64,000 nt of DNA from Roseateles noduli (GTDB taxonomy: Bacteria > Pseudomonadota > Gammaproteobacteria > Burkholderiales > Burkholderiaceae_C): positions 310,001-374,000 of the forward strand of contig NIOE01000007.1 of the NCBI GenBank assembly GCA_002205125.1. Reading direction: 5' to 3'. Position 1 is the stretch's first letter. Each line of letters starts with the position of its first letter. The notes beneath the pieces were generated by a model. That model saw only the letters and a program-made list of their open reading frames with translations. It was not told the origin of the DNA and did no database searches. Positions 40,304 through 50,452 of this stretch are shown here, in pieces. A program made the translations under genes and the position numbers.

Positions 40304-42187
40304 GTGAGTTCACACCACGCGCCCCGTTCACCGGCCGCCCTGGCCGGCCTGACCGTCGGGGCCCTCGGCGTCGTCTACGGCGACATCGGCACCAGTCCCC
40401 TCTACGCGCTCAAGGAAGTCTTCCACGGCGCGCACGTTCCCATGACGCACGACAACATCCTCGGGGTGCTGTCGCTGCTGTTCTGGACCATGACCATCGT
40501 GGTCTCCTTCAAGTACGTGCTGCTGATCCTGCGCGCCGACAACAACGGCGAGGGCGGCCTGATCGCCATGCTCGCGCTGGCCACGACGGCGGTGCGGGAG
40601 AAGCCGACGCTGCGGCGCGGGCTGATGCTGGTGGGGCTGTTCGGCACGGCGATCTTCTTCGGCGACGCGGTGATCACGCCGGCGATGACGGTGCTCTCGG
40701 CGGTCGAGGGCATCGAGGTCTATGCGCCGCAGTACCACGACGCGGTGGTGCCGATCTCGCTGGTGGTGCTGGCGGGGCTGTTCGCGGTCCAGCGCTTCGG
40801 CACCGGGGGCGTGGGCAAGGCTTTCGGGCCGGTGATGCTGGTGTGGTTCACCTCGCTGGCGCTGCTGGGCGTGCCCAAGATCGTCGGCAATCCGCACGTG
40901 CTGCAGGCCATCAACCCGATCTGGGCGATCGAGTTCTGCACGCACTACGGCTGGATCGCCTTCGTCGCGCTGGGCGCGGTGGTGCTGGTGGTGACGGGGG
41001 GCGAGGCGCTCTACGCCGACCTGGGCCACTTCGGCAAGCAGCCGATCCGCATCGCCTGGTACAGCTTCGTGATGCCGGCGCTGACGCTGAACTACTTCGG
41101 CCAGGGCGCGCTGCTGCTGGACCGGCCGGAGGCGATCAAGAACCCGTTCTTCCTGCTCGCGCCGAGCTGGGCGGAGATCCCGCTGTTCGTGCTGGCGACG
41201 CTGGCGGCGATCGTGGCCTCGCAGGCGCTGATCACGGCGGCGTTCTCGGTGACCAAGCAGGCGGTGCAGCTGGGGCTGCTGCCGCGCATGCGCATCGTGC
41301 ACACGTCGGTGCGCGACATCGGCCAGATCTACGTCCCCTTCGTCAACTGGGGGCTGTTCGCCTTCGTCGTCGTGGCGGTGGCGTTCTTCGAGTCGTCGAG
41401 CAAGCTGGCCGGCGCCTACGGCGTGGCGGTGACCATCGACATGACCATCACCACGGTGATGACCTTCTTCGTGATCCGGTTCGGCTGGCGGTATCCGCTG
41501 TGGCTGTGCGTGGTGGCGACCGGGGCGTTCTTCGTCATCGACGCGACCTTCCTGGCGTCCAACCTGCTGAAGGTGGCGCACGGCGGCTGGTTCCCGCTGC
41601 TGATCGGCTTCGGCATGTTCACGCTGATGCTGACCTGGAAGCAGGGCCGCCGGCTGCTGTCGGACAAGCTGCGCGAGGACGCGATCGACCTGAAGAGCTT
41701 CCTCGAGGCGGTGTTCATCAATCCGCCGACGCGGGTGCAGGGCACGGCGGTGTTCCTGTCGGCGGAGGTGGGCGTCACGCCCAATGCGCTGCTGCACAAC
41801 CTCAAGCACAACAAGGTGCTGCACGAGCAGAACCTGTTCGTCAGCGTCAAGCATCACGAGGTGCCGTGGATCGGCTTCGAGAAGCGCGTCGAGGTGGAGA
41901 GCCTGGACAACGACTGCTGGCAGGTCAACCTGCACTTCGGCTTCAAGAACGAACCGGACGTGCCGGACGCGCTCAAGCTGCTGGAGCAGCGCGGCGTGCA
42001 TCTGGACGAGATGGAGACCAGCTACTTCCTGTCGCGGGACATCGTGATCCCGACGATCGGCTCGGGCATGGCGCTGTGGCGGGAGAAGCTGTTCGCCAGC
42101 ATGCACCGCAACGCGGCGGCCGCAGCGGACTTCCTCCACCTTCCGGCGAACCGGATCGTGGAGCTGGGGTCCAAGGTCGAGATCTGA
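40304..42187 (+). CDS. kup: Low-affinity potassium uptake protein Kup
   Basis: 627 residues from GTG 40304. Twelve-helix N-terminal part with the family start [17 protein letters not shown], conserved GGLIAM, and a soluble C-terminal domain (about 470-627) with [13 protein letters not shown]. It imports K+ with H+ in the inner membrane. No clear ribosome binding site precedes the GTG. Confidence 0.93.
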   Translation: MSSHHAPRSPAALAGLTVGALGVVYGDIGTSPLYALKEVFHGAHVPMTHDNILGVLSLLFWTMTIVVSFKYVLLILRADNNGEGGLIAMLALATTAVREKPTLRRGLMLVGLFGTAIFFGDAVITPAMTVLSAVEGIEVYAPQYHDAVVPISLVVLAGLFAVQRFGTGGVGKAFGPVMLVWFTSLALLGVPKIVGNPHVLQAINPIWAIEFCTHYGWIAFVALGAVVLVVTGGEALYADLGHFGKQPIRIAWYSFVMPALTLNYFGQGALLLDRPEAIKNPFFLLAPSWAEIPLFVLATLAAIVASQALITAAFSVTKQAVQLGLLPRMRIVHTSVRDIGQIYVPFVNWGLFAFVVVAVAFFESSSKLAGAYGVAVTIDMTITTVMTFFVIRFGWRYPLWLCVVATGAFFVIDATFLASNLLKVAHGGWFPLLIGFGMFTLMLTWKQGRRLLSDKLREDAIDLKSFLEAVFINPPTRVQGTAVFLSAEVGVTPNALLHNLKHNKVLHEQNLFVSVKHHEVPWIGFEKRVEVESLDNDCWQVNLHFGFKNEPDVPDALKLLEQRGVHLDEMETSYFLSRDIVIPTIGSGMALWREKLFASMHRNAAAAADFLHLPANRIVELGSKVEI

Positions 42188-42194
42188 CCGGCGC

Positions 42195-43055
42195 TCAGGG
42201 CAGATGGAGCTTCACGGTCGGATCGCCCTCGCAGAGCGCGGTCGACGGCAGCTCGCGCAAGGCCGGGCCGATGTAGATCACCTTCGCCGGGACGCCCAGG
42301 GCCTTCGCGGCCCGGGCGGCGTCCGGCGGCACATAGTCGGGGACCGACAGACCCAGCTGCCGCATCCCCTCGGCATCTGGCACCCACCAGATGCAGCGGT
42401 GCGGTGACGTGTAGACGCGGAAGTTGAAGTCCTTCTCGTCGCGCGCCAGCTGCTCGACGGCCAGCGACGTCGACGACATGACGAAGTCCTGCACCCAGGC
42501 AGGCGCACGGGCCTGCGTCAGGCGTGCCTCGCGCAGCGCCGCGGCGTCTTTCCAGACGGCGGCCGGGACGCGGTCCTTGAAGGACTGGATCGACGCGCGG
42601 GAGCGCTCGTCGTCGATCGTCAGGTCGCCGCGGTCGAGCTGGATCTCGATGGTCGCCCAGAGCTCGGCGTAGGCGCCGAAGGCGATGACCGTGCCCTTGG
42701 CCACCTGCAGGCTGCGGCCGCTGTCCAGCATGAACCACGCGCAGGCGCCCACGCAGGTGTCGCGGAGCCGGATCTCGGGCTGCTGTTCGCGCAGCCAGAG
42801 GCCGATGCGCATGACCTCAGCGCCGTGGCTGGCGGGATCGACGCGCAACATCATGGGCTTGTCGAAGTGACCGGTCAGGTCCCGCCGGACCTCGTCGAGG
42901 TCGCCGGCGGTGATCCTGCCGCCGATGTGCGGCGTGCCGAAGATGGTGCCGATGCTCGCGGGCCCGGCCGCGGCGGGGCCGCTCAAGCTGCCCAGAAGGC
43001 CGAGGCCGGCAAGCGCGACGGCGAGCTTCGCCCTCGCGCGGGCGATGTCGCGCAT
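42195..43055 (-). CDS. Periplasmic ClpP-like-fold protein
   Basis: 286 residues with a signal peptide (cut near AAAGPA, residue 30). Residues 65-130 have the pattern of the ClpP/crotonase-like fold (VMRIGLWLREQQPEIRLRDTCVGACAWFMLDSG, then VIAFGAY), with Cys pairs where a catalytic Ser would be expected. C-terminal Trp/Cys-containing domain unassigned. Family members of this kind are unnamed. Confidence 0.65.
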   Translation of the reverse strand: MRDIARARAKLAVALAGLGLLGSLSGPAAAGPASIGTIFGTPHIGGRITAGDLDEVRRDLTGHFDKPMMLRVDPASHGAEVMRIGLWLREQQPEIRLRDTCVGACAWFMLDSGRSLQVAKGTVIAFGAYAELWATIEIQLDRGDLTIDDERSRASIQSFKDRVPAAVWKDAAALREARLTQARAPAWVQDFVMSSTSLAVEQLARDEKDFNFRVYTSPHRCIWWVPDAEGMRQLGLSVPDYVPPDAARAAKALGVPAKVIYIGPALRELPSTALCEGDPTVKLHLP

Positions 43056-43107
43056 GGATCTGTCCCTTTCTCCCTGTGGTCGGCGACTCTAGCCGAGCGC
43101 GGTCGCT

Positions 43108-44286
43108 ATGCTCCGTGCCATGAATCGCTGGCTGAAAGACCTGTCCCTGTCCGCCGTGGTCGCGGGCTTCGTCGCGGTGCTGGTGGGCTTCACCAGCTCG
43201 GTGGCCATCGTGTTCCAGGCCGCGCAGGCGCTCGGCGCGACGCCGGCCCAGACCAGCTCGTGGATCTGGGCGCTCGGGCTGGGGATGGGGTTGACCAGCC
43301 TCGGCCTGTCGCTATGGACCCGGCAGCCGGTGCTGACCGCCTGGTCCACGCCCGGCGCGGCGCTGATCGCGGGCGTCTCCGGCATCTCGATGCCGGAAGC
43401 GGTCGGCGCCTTCATCGTCTGCGGCGCGTTGATCCTGATCGCCGGCGCGACCCGCTGGTTCGAACGGATCATGGACCGCATTCCCATCGCGATCGCCTCG
43501 GCGCTGCTGGCCGGCGTGCTGGCGCGCTTCGGGCTGGATGCGGTGCTGGCGACGAAGACGGCGCCGGCGATGGTGCTGACGATGGCGCTCACCTATGTGC
43601 TGGCGCGGCGCTTCCTGCCGCGTTATGCGACGCCGCTGGTGCTGGTCGCTGGCATCGCCGTCGCGGCCTCGCAAGGGCGGCTTCATCTGGAAGCAGTCGA
43701 GTGGGGCTGGGCATCGCCGGTGTGGGTCACGCCGACGTTCTCGGTGACCGCGCTGGTGGGCGTGGCGCTGCCGCTATTCCTGGTGACCATGGCTTCGCAG
43801 AACCTGCCCGGCGTGGCGGCGCAGCGGGCGTCGGGCTACCAGACCCCGGTGTCGGCGAGCATCGCGGCGACCGGCTTCGCTTCCATCGTCTTCGCGCCCT
43901 TCGGCGGCTACGCGTTCAACCTGGCGGCGATCACCGCGGCGATCTGCATGGGGCGCGAAGCGCACGAGGACCCGGCGCGGCGCTACATGGCGTCGGCGAT
44001 GGCGGGGGTGTTCTATCTGGTCATCGGGCTGGCGGGCGGCGCGGTCGTGGGCCTGTTGACGGCCTTCCCGCGGGAGCTGATCGCGGCCGTGGCCGGGCTG
44101 GCGCTGCTGGGCACGATCGCCGGCGGCCTGTCGGCCGCGCTGAAGGACGAGGCGCATCGCGACGCGGCCATCCTGACCTTTCTGGTGACGCTGTCCGGGC
44201 TGAGCCTGCTGGGCATCGGCTCGGCGTTCTGGGGCGTGGTCGCCGGTGCGGTTTCTCTTTTGGTGCAACACTTCCGGAAACCCTGA
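43108..44286 (+). CDS. benE: BenE-type benzoate/proton symporter
   Basis: 392 residues with about 12 hydrophobic helices. BenE markers: SSVAIVFQAAQALGA near 29-43, TAWSTPGAALIAG near 75-87, NLPGVAAQRASGY and FGGYAFNLAAITAAICMG. It takes up benzoate or a related aromatic acid. The gene ends 23 nt before gshB; no benzoate catabolism genes are in the window. Confidence 0.88.
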   Translation: MLRAMNRWLKDLSLSAVVAGFVAVLVGFTSSVAIVFQAAQALGATPAQTSSWIWALGLGMGLTSLGLSLWTRQPVLTAWSTPGAALIAGVSGISMPEAVGAFIVCGALILIAGATRWFERIMDRIPIAIASALLAGVLARFGLDAVLATKTAPAMVLTMALTYVLARRFLPRYATPLVLVAGIAVAASQGRLHLEAVEWGWASPVWVTPTFSVTALVGVALPLFLVTMASQNLPGVAAQRASGYQTPVSASIAATGFASIVFAPFGGYAFNLAAITAAICMGREAHEDPARRYMASAMAGVFYLVIGLAGGAVVGLLTAFPRELIAAVAGLALLGTIAGGLSAALKDEAHRDAAILTFLVTLSGLSLLGIGSAFWGVVAGAVSLLVQHFRKP

Positions 44287-44309
44287 GACTCCTGCTGAAA
44301 GCCTTGCCC

Positions 44310-45293
44310 ATGAAACTGCTGTTCGTCGCCGATCCGCTGTCGACCTTCAACACCTACAAGGACTCCACGTTCGCGATGATGCGCGAGGCCGCACGGCGCG
44401 GCCATGAACTCTGGGTCTGCGAAGTGCCGGACCTGCTCTGGGTCAGCGGCGGTCGCGTGACCGCGCATGCGGCGCAGCGCCTGACGCTGACGCCGGAAGC
44501 CGTCGCCAGCCAGGCCGGCACCAAGCTGGCCGTTTGGCACGAAGTGACCGCCACGCAAGACCTGGCCCTGGCCGACGTCGACGCGGTGCTGATGCGCAAG
44601 GACCCGCCCTTCGATTCGGAGTTCTTCTACGCCACGCACCTGCTGGAGCAGGCGGAGCGGGAAGGTGCGCGGGTGTTCAACAAGGCCGCGTCGCTGCGCG
44701 ACCATCCGGAGAAGCTCGCGATCCTGGAGTTCCCGCAGTTCATCGCGCCGACGCTGGTGACGCGCTCGGCGGCTGCCATCCGCGCCTTCCATGCGGAGCA
44801 TCAGGACATCATCCTGAAGCCACTGGACGGCATGGGTGGCATGGGCATCTTCCGGGTGAAGGCGGACGCGCTGAACCTGGGCAGCATCATCGAGACCTTG
44901 AACAAGGACGGCGCGCAGTCGGTGATGGTGCAGCGCTTCGTGCCGGAGATCGTCAAGGGCGACAAGCGCATCCTGCTGATCGGCGGCAAGCCGGTGCCGT
45001 ACTCGCTGGCGCGGATCCCGCAGGGGACCGAGGTGCGGGGGAACCTGGCCGCGGGCGGCAAGGGCGTCGCGCAGCCGCTGACCGACGACGACCGTCGCAT
45101 CGCCGAGGCGCTGGCGCCGGTGCTGGCCAAGCGCGGTCTGCTGCTGGTGGGTCTGGACGTGATCGGCGACAAGATGACCGAGCTCAACGTGACCAGCCCG
45201 ACCTGCTTCCAGGAAATCATGGAGCAGACGGGCTTCGACGTGGGCGCGGTGTTCATCGACGCGCTGGAAGCGGCGATCGCCGCGGCGCGCTGA
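44310..45293 (+). CDS. gshB: Glutathione synthase
   Basis: 327 residues from ATG 44310. ATP-grasp enzyme with the GshB start (LLFVADPLSTFNTYKDSTFAMM), MRKDPPFDSEFFYAT, KPLDGMGGMGIF and the C-terminal NVTSPTCFQEI. It joins glycine to gamma-glutamylcysteine. It lies 6.8 kb from gshA, with kup and benE between. Confidence 0.95.
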   Translation: MKLLFVADPLSTFNTYKDSTFAMMREAARRGHELWVCEVPDLLWVSGGRVTAHAAQRLTLTPEAVASQAGTKLAVWHEVTATQDLALADVDAVLMRKDPPFDSEFFYATHLLEQAEREGARVFNKAASLRDHPEKLAILEFPQFIAPTLVTRSAAAIRAFHAEHQDIILKPLDGMGGMGIFRVKADALNLGSIIETLNKDGAQSVMVQRFVPEIVKGDKRILLIGGKPVPYSLARIPQGTEVRGNLAAGGKGVAQPLTDDDRRIAEALAPVLAKRGLLLVGLDVIGDKMTELNVTSPTCFQEIMEQTGFDVGAVFIDALEAAIAAAR

Positions 45294-45318
45294 GCACAGC
45301 CGGCATCGGGACATCGAC

Positions 45319-46179
45319 ATGAGCTTCGAATTGATCAGCGAGCACGCCAGCTTCGGCGGCATGCAGCGTTTCCATCGCCACGACTCGGCCGAGATCGGCT
45401 TGCCGATGCGCTTCGCGCTGTTCCTGCCGCCGGGCGGGGCGCGGGCGGTGAAGGGGCTGGTGGTGTTCCTCGCGGGGCTGACCTGCAGCGAGGAGACCTT
45501 CACGATGAAGGCTGGTGCGCAGCGAAAGGCGGCCGAGCTGGGCTTGGCGCTGCTGATGCCGGACACGAGTCCGCGCGGCGACGCGGTCAGCGCGTTGCCG
45601 GGCGCGACGGCGTCCTGGGACTTCGGCGTCGGGGCGGGGTTCTACCTCGATGCGACGCAGGCGCCGTGGTCGACGCACTGGCGGATGGAGAGCTACCTGA
45701 TGCGGGAGCTGATCCCGCAGGTACAGAAGGCGCTGGGGCTGGATGCGACGAAGACCGGCATCGCCGGGCACTCGATGGGCGGGCATGGCGCGTTGACGCT
45801 GGCGCTGCGGCATCCGGGGGCGTTCGCGTCGGTGTCGGCGATCGCGCCGATCGCCGCGCCCAGTCGCTGCCCGTGGGGCGTCAAGGCCTTCACCGGTTAC
45901 CTCGGCGAGGACCGCGACGCCTGGCCCGCGCATGACGCGAGCGCGTTGATCCAGGCGCAGAAGCGCGCGCCGTATCCGCACGGCATCCTGGTCGACCAGG
46001 GACTGGCGGACAAGTTCCTCGTCGAGCAGCTGTATCCGGAAGCGCTGGAGTCGGCCTGCGCGGCGATCGGGCAGCCACTGACGCTGCGTCGCCACGAGGG
46101 CTACGACCACGGCTATTACTTCATCGCGACGGTGATTGACGATCATCTCGTGCATCACGCGCGGGCCATCGTCGGATGA
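45319..46179 (+). CDS. fghA: S-formylglutathione hydrolase
   Basis: 286 residues. Alpha/beta hydrolase with the esterase D pattern: AGLTCSEETF, nucleophile Ser in GHSMGGHGAL (about 151), acid in DQGLADKF and His in YDHGYYF. It frees formate and glutathione in glutathione-dependent formaldehyde removal. It follows gshB by 25 nt; the partner dehydrogenase is not in the window. Confidence 0.92.
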   Translation: MSFELISEHASFGGMQRFHRHDSAEIGLPMRFALFLPPGGARAVKGLVVFLAGLTCSEETFTMKAGAQRKAAELGLALLMPDTSPRGDAVSALPGATASWDFGVGAGFYLDATQAPWSTHWRMESYLMRELIPQVQKALGLDATKTGIAGHSMGGHGALTLALRHPGAFASVSAIAPIAAPSRCPWGVKAFTGYLGEDRDAWPAHDASALIQAQKRAPYPHGILVDQGLADKFLVEQLYPEALESACAAIGQPLTLRRHEGYDHGYYFIATVIDDHLVHHARAIVG

Positions 46180-47576
46180 GTGGCCTTTGGGCACGTGCCC
46201 TGACCGCGATGCCTGCCGCGGCGGCCGCGATGACGCTGGCGCTGGCGCTGGGCCTGCAATTGGCGGTGAGTCTGCCGGCGCAAGCGGCGACCCCGGAGAT
46301 GCAGGCCCAGATTCGCGTGCAACTGCTGCAGGGGCGGGCCTTGTTCGACGAGGGGCGGACCGACGAGGCCCTGGCGCTGTTCGAGTCCGCGGTGGAGTCG
46401 GTGGCGGCCTGGGGGCCGCCCGAGGCCGGTTGGGCCGGGCTGGTGATGCGTGCGCACGGCACATTCTGTGAATCCCTGGCGGCGCAGGGGCAGTTCCAGC
46501 GGGCGGTGACTTGTGGCGATCGATGGCAGGCCGCGGTGGCGGCGTTGCCAGCCGACGCCGACGGCGACGACCAACGGCTGCGATGGCTGCTGTTCCGTAT
46601 CGACCTGACGCAATCGATGCCGGATACCGACGAGGATCCCGGGCCGCATCTGCTGGAGGCGGCTCATCTGGTGGGGCGGAAGCAGGGCGATCCCTACTTC
46701 GCGTACCGCGCCTGGCGCCTCGCCAAGCTGATGTACGAGGTGCAACCCGCGGCGGCTCGCGCATGGATGCAGCAGGCGCGCCAGACCGCGACGACGACGC
46801 GTGACCGCTCGGAGATCGCCTTCAGCCTGGGCCGCTGGGCGCTCGACGAGAGCCGCTTCGAGGACGCGTCGTCCTTGTTCCAGGAGGCGCTCCAGGGCCT
46901 GGTTGAGTTGGAAGGACAGAACGGTCACCAGACGATGAGCGCCAAGACGATGCTGGCCGCCGCACAGGAGCAACTCGGGCAGATCGGGGCAGCACAGGCG
47001 ACGATGCGGGATGTCCTCGCGGGACGAATCGCGCGTCTGGGGGAAGGCAACTTTGGCGTCGCCACGGCGCGGTCGGCCTTGGCTCGTTATCTGGCCGGGA
47101 CCGATCCGAAGGAGGCCGAGGTACTCCTTGCGCAAGCCTTGCCGATGCTGGAGACGCGTGCGCATCTGCGGTTCAACTTGCAGGAAGATCGGCTGAGGTG
47201 GGCCGCCGTGAGCGTGATGTCGGGCCAGGAGAGCCGGGCCGCGATGGACTTCGTGACGGATCGGGCTGATTCGCCGCGGCGACGTCTGGCCTGGGCGTCG
47301 GCGATGGCCACCTTGGCTCAGGGATACGGTGCTCAGGGTCGGGCCGCGGACGCTCAGACGGCGCGTGCCACCGCCTTGCGCTGGCTGGACGAACCGCCCG
47401 AGTCTGCGGAGGACGTGGTGCTGGCTGCCATGGCTGCCTGGATGCTCGAGACTCAAGGGCGGGAGATTGGAGATGCCGGGTTCGTCAATGCGGCGACAGC
47501 GGTGAGGCAGCGATTGATGCGCCTCGGTGCGCTGCGGTGGGAGCTCGGCCCGGAGGCGTTTGATTTCCAGCGTTGA
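46176..47576 (+). CDS. Secreted TPR-like protein
   Basis: 466 residues. A signal peptide (cut near AQAAT, residue 38) is followed by helical repeats with TPR character (LLQGRALFDEGRTDEALALFESAVE at the start; EIAFSLGRWALDESRFEDASSLFQEAL later). It probably mediates protein contacts in the periplasm. The ATG overlaps the fghA stop. Function unknown. Confidence 0.7.
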   Translation: MSGLWARALTAMPAAAAAMTLALALGLQLAVSLPAQAATPEMQAQIRVQLLQGRALFDEGRTDEALALFESAVESVAAWGPPEAGWAGLVMRAHGTFCESLAAQGQFQRAVTCGDRWQAAVAALPADADGDDQRLRWLLFRIDLTQSMPDTDEDPGPHLLEAAHLVGRKQGDPYFAYRAWRLAKLMYEVQPAAARAWMQQARQTATTTRDRSEIAFSLGRWALDESRFEDASSLFQEALQGLVELEGQNGHQTMSAKTMLAAAQEQLGQIGAAQATMRDVLAGRIARLGEGNFGVATARSALARYLAGTDPKEAEVLLAQALPMLETRAHLRFNLQEDRLRWAAVSVMSGQESRAAMDFVTDRADSPRRRLAWASAMATLAQGYGAQGRAADAQTARATALRWLDEPPESAEDVVLAAMAAWMLETQGREIGDAGFVNAATAVRQRLMRLGALRWELGPEAFDFQR

Positions 47577-47618
47577 AGCGGGGCGGCGCCCGGCCTCGCA
47601 GAAAGAAGGATTTCCGCC

Positions 47619-48362
47619 ATGCGCATCGCCCTGCTGTCCGACATCCACGGCAATCTGCTCGCGCTGGAGGCCGTCGTGGCCGATGCGCGGCGACGCGGTG
47701 TGGATCAGATCGTGAACCTCGGCGACATCCTGTCGGGGCCGCTTCAGCCGCTGGAAACGGCGCAATACCTGATGGCGCAAGGCTGGCCGACGATCGCCGG
47801 CAACCATGAGCGGCAGCTGCTCGCGATCACGGCGGAGAAGCCGGGCGGTGGATCCGACCGCTTCGCGCGCGAGCGACTGGGTGAGGCGGAACTGGCGTGG
47901 CTCCGCTCGCTGCCGAAGACGCTGCAGCTCACCGAGGAAGTCTTCCTGTGCCACGGCACGCCGCGCAGCGACATCGAGTACTTCCTCGACACGCAGGACG
48001 GATCGCGCCTGCGCATGGCGACGGCGCCGGAGATCGTCGATCGGCTTGGTGATCAAGCCTCAGTGCTGGTCTGCTGCGGCCACACGCACATCCCGCACGT
48101 GCTGCGCAGCGCGAGAGGCCAGTGGCTGGTCAATCCCGGCAGCGTCGGACTGCAAGCGTGGGACGACGATCATCCGATCCGCTACGTCGCGGAGAACGGC
48201 TCGCCCGACGCGCGCTACGCGATCGTGGAGCGGACTGCGGAGGGTTGGGCGACCGAGTCCCTCACCGTGCCGTACGACCATCAGGCGGTGGCGAGCCTCG
48301 CTTCTCGGAACGGTCGGGAGGACTGGGCGAGGTGGTTGAGGACGGGGTGGGCCGGCGAGTGA
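47619..48362 (+). CDS. Metallophosphoesterase (YfcE/MJ0936-like)
   Basis: 247 residues. Metal-binding motifs in order: DIHGN (8-12), LGDIL, GNHE, CHGTP and GHTHIP, the calcineurin-like phosphodiesterase core. It probably hydrolyses phosphodiesters such as cyclic nucleotides; substrate unknown. AAGAAGGA precedes the ATG. Confidence 0.88.
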   Translation: MRIALLSDIHGNLLALEAVVADARRRGVDQIVNLGDILSGPLQPLETAQYLMAQGWPTIAGNHERQLLAITAEKPGGGSDRFARERLGEAELAWLRSLPKTLQLTEEVFLCHGTPRSDIEYFLDTQDGSRLRMATAPEIVDRLGDQASVLVCCGHTHIPHVLRSARGQWLVNPGSVGLQAWDDDHPIRYVAENGSPDARYAIVERTAEGWATESLTVPYDHQAVASLASRNGREDWARWLRTGWAGE

Positions 48363-48396
48363 GGCCGGCGTTGCCAGGTGCAGCGCAGTCTGGGGT

Positions 48397-49452
48397 CTAG
48401 ATTCTTCGAAAGACGGTCTCCGCAGGGACGGACGCACCGATCGTTGCCACTTCCAACGGGGCGCCCTCCGACATGAGAACACTTCGCCAAGTGCCATCGG
48501 CCGCCCTTCGGTGAACGGTCATCCGACGCCGATGGCAGTCGATCTGGATGTATTCCATCAAGGATGGACGTTGAAGTCGCTCTCGCAACCTTGTCACGCG
48601 ATCGCGCCGTCCAATCGTTCCGGAGTGCGCTTCTATGAGCACGTCCGGCTGCGACAGATCGCGGACCGCAGCAGCTTCCTCGTGGCGCGCGAACAGCCCA
48701 ATATCAAAGAAGAACGGTTCGTCGAGATCGGTTCTTGCCTCGGGGTGGTCTACATAGTCGATTCGACGATCGATCGCCTCAAGCCGGGTGCGTAGTGCGA
48801 GCTGAATCTGGACGATCGCCCGAAGATGTCCTCCCATGGAGCCGTCCGTCCTGACGATCCGACCCTCGTAGAACTCAAGTCGGAATTCTTCGTCCTTGAC
48901 CCAGTCGAGGAACTCCTTGGACGTCAATGCGGGCTCGGGCCGGTCCAACTGATCGAAGACGGCTGTGGCAGGGAGATGCACGTTCAATGAACTGAGTGCC
49001 ACTGTCTCATCGGCTTCCACGACCTGTGTCGTCCACGCGGCGTCCGCAACACGTCGATGCAGCTCGATGCAGCGCTCGCGAACATTGACAAGAAGGATCT
49101 CTTGAACTGACTTCACGTCCTGCGCGGCACGGATCTGCGGACGCGCCGAGGACGCGTGGTCTGACGGTGGGATGACCGCAGCAACCAGACGTGGCGCCCA
49201 GCAATCTTCCGAGTCCTCAGCCACGAAGAGATCGGGGTAAAGGACGTTCTGATCATCCACCCGCAACGCCTGTCCTCGAATCAGCGTCGTGAACTCGGTA
49301 TCTCTCAGATGCCGCTTGAGCGTCGAGGACAGATTGACGACGACGCGGAGGAAGGCCGGTCCGCTGGCACGCACGGGTCTTGGAACGCCATCGATCAGCT
49401 CGTGCAAGTCATCCCAGATCGGCTGCCATTCGAAGAACTCCTGCGTGTTCAT
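48397..49452 (-). CDS. Tandem Uma2-like (DUF820) protein
   Basis: 351 residues in two related halves (about 1-165 and 175-351). Each starts with a FxxW helix and contains a YPDLFVA or QPDVLIEAHS strand of the PD-(D/E)XK Uma2 fold. In half 1 the Glu of the second strand is Ala (LVAAVIPPSD); half 2 keeps Glu (VLIEAHS). Probably one active and one degenerate domain. Part of a three-gene minus-strand run with overlaps. Confidence 0.7.
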   Translation of the reverse strand: MNTQEFFEWQPIWDDLHELIDGVPRPVRASGPAFLRVVVNLSSTLKRHLRDTEFTTLIRGQALRVDDQNVLYPDLFVAEDSEDCWAPRLVAAVIPPSDHASSARPQIRAAQDVKSVQEILLVNVRERCIELHRRVADAAWTTQVVEADETVALSSLNVHLPATAVFDQLDRPEPALTSKEFLDWVKDEEFRLEFYEGRIVRTDGSMGGHLRAIVQIQLALRTRLEAIDRRIDYVDHPEARTDLDEPFFFDIGLFARHEEAAAVRDLSQPDVLIEAHSGTIGRRDRVTRLRERLQRPSLMEYIQIDCHRRRMTVHRRAADGTWRSVLMSEGAPLEVATIGASVPAETVFRRI

Positions 49453-49853
49453 GAGGCACCGAACAGGCGACCACGTCGAATGGCCAGTCGCTTCAATTCT
49501 TTCGCGGTCACTCGCCGGCTCGTCTGACTCTGCGCGGAGAAGTCAGCAAGGGCATGGGCCGGGTTGTCCGCCAGAGTCGGGTGGTCTTGGACCGGATCTT
49601 CGAAGCAGGTGACGCCGCATGCCAGGAACTCGGCAACGCTCAGACCATAGACAGCGACAGATGCCCTGTCGTTGCTGGTGTAGAGCCGATGGGACTGCTC
49701 AGCTGTCGTGAGTGTCGACCGGTCGACCGACAAGAGAGCGTTGTCTGACTTCGAGGGCATGAAGCAGGAGCTGCAGGGGCTACCGGCCTTCAGCCCGCTG
49801 GGATGGATCTGTCGGAACAGGACTTCGTCCGCGTTGTTCAACCTCACAGCCAT
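49449..49853 (-). CDS. Unknown protein between Uma2-like and DUF gene
   Basis: 134 residues. Starts VRLNNADEVLFRQIHPSG, with Cys pair near 30 (PCSSCF), LSVDRSTLTT and a PAHALADF segment; this pattern occurs in unnamed bacterial proteins often paired with a second small gene. Overlaps both neighbours (4 and 10 nt). Confidence 0.6.
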   Translation of the reverse strand: MAVRLNNADEVLFRQIHPSGLKAGSPCSSCFMPSKSDNALLSVDRSTLTTAEQSHRLYTSNDRASVAVYGLSVAEFLACGVTCFEDPVQDHPTLADNPAHALADFSAQSQTSRRVTAKELKRLAIRRGRLFGAS

Positions 49854-50305
49854 TCCGGACCTCCTGCGGTGTCGAGCGCCTCGAGAAACTCGGCATTCAA
49901 GGAGGGGTAGGGATGCGGGAACAGCTTGAGCGTGCCGTCGATTTCGAACCCGAAGATCTCCAGCGTTCCATCGGCGCTGATTTCCACCGTGAGGTCCCAG
50001 GAGCCCCGGACATATTCCATCAGCACGCCGCCTTCGGGAGAAGGGAACAGCTCGCTCAACCGCATGAGCGGTGGACGCAGTGCCAGGAGTTGCCGGGTGA
50101 TCTCCAGTGCCAACACGGAGATGGGGGGAGCGCCTTCGTCATTCCAATCCGCAGGCAGCGCCGCCAACTCGGCCAGCCGATCTTGGACGAGCAGCCAAAG
50201 CGGGCCGGTCGCGTGGGACTGCTGCGGTTCGCTGTGATGTGCCGGCGATGCGCGCGGCGGGATCGGCTTGGAAGGCATCAGGCGGTCCGAATATGCATAG
50301 GCCAT
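49844..50305 (-). CDS. Unknown acidic protein, first gene of Uma2-like operon
   Basis: 153 residues from ATG 50305 with AAGGAG upstream. Contains LAALPADWNDEGAPP and a beta-rich C-terminal domain (LMEYVRGSWDLTVEI). The first motif occurs in a family of unnamed proteins. Heads the three-gene overlapping operon. Confidence 0.6.
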   Translation of the reverse strand: MAYAYSDRLMPSKPIPPRASPAHHSEPQQSHATGPLWLLVQDRLAELAALPADWNDEGAPPISVLALEITRQLLALRPPLMRLSELFPSPEGGVLMEYVRGSWDLTVEISADGTLEIFGFEIDGTLKLFPHPYPSLNAEFLEALDTAGGPEWL

Positions 50306-50452
50306 TCACCGCTCCTTGCTTGGTTGTGGAAGGAGCAGTGATTCTTCGAGGTACTTCGCCTGATGTCTCTCACCTCAATCCGCATGAAACCCAGGCGCAG
50401 CGCCCGATTCAAGGAGCTTGGGTGACCGAGATGAGGAGGTCGGTTCCGGATG

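Noticed and set aside
40328-42139. 603-codon minus-strand frame opposite kup
   Set aside because: Same shadow effect; Kup motifs are complete on the plus strand.
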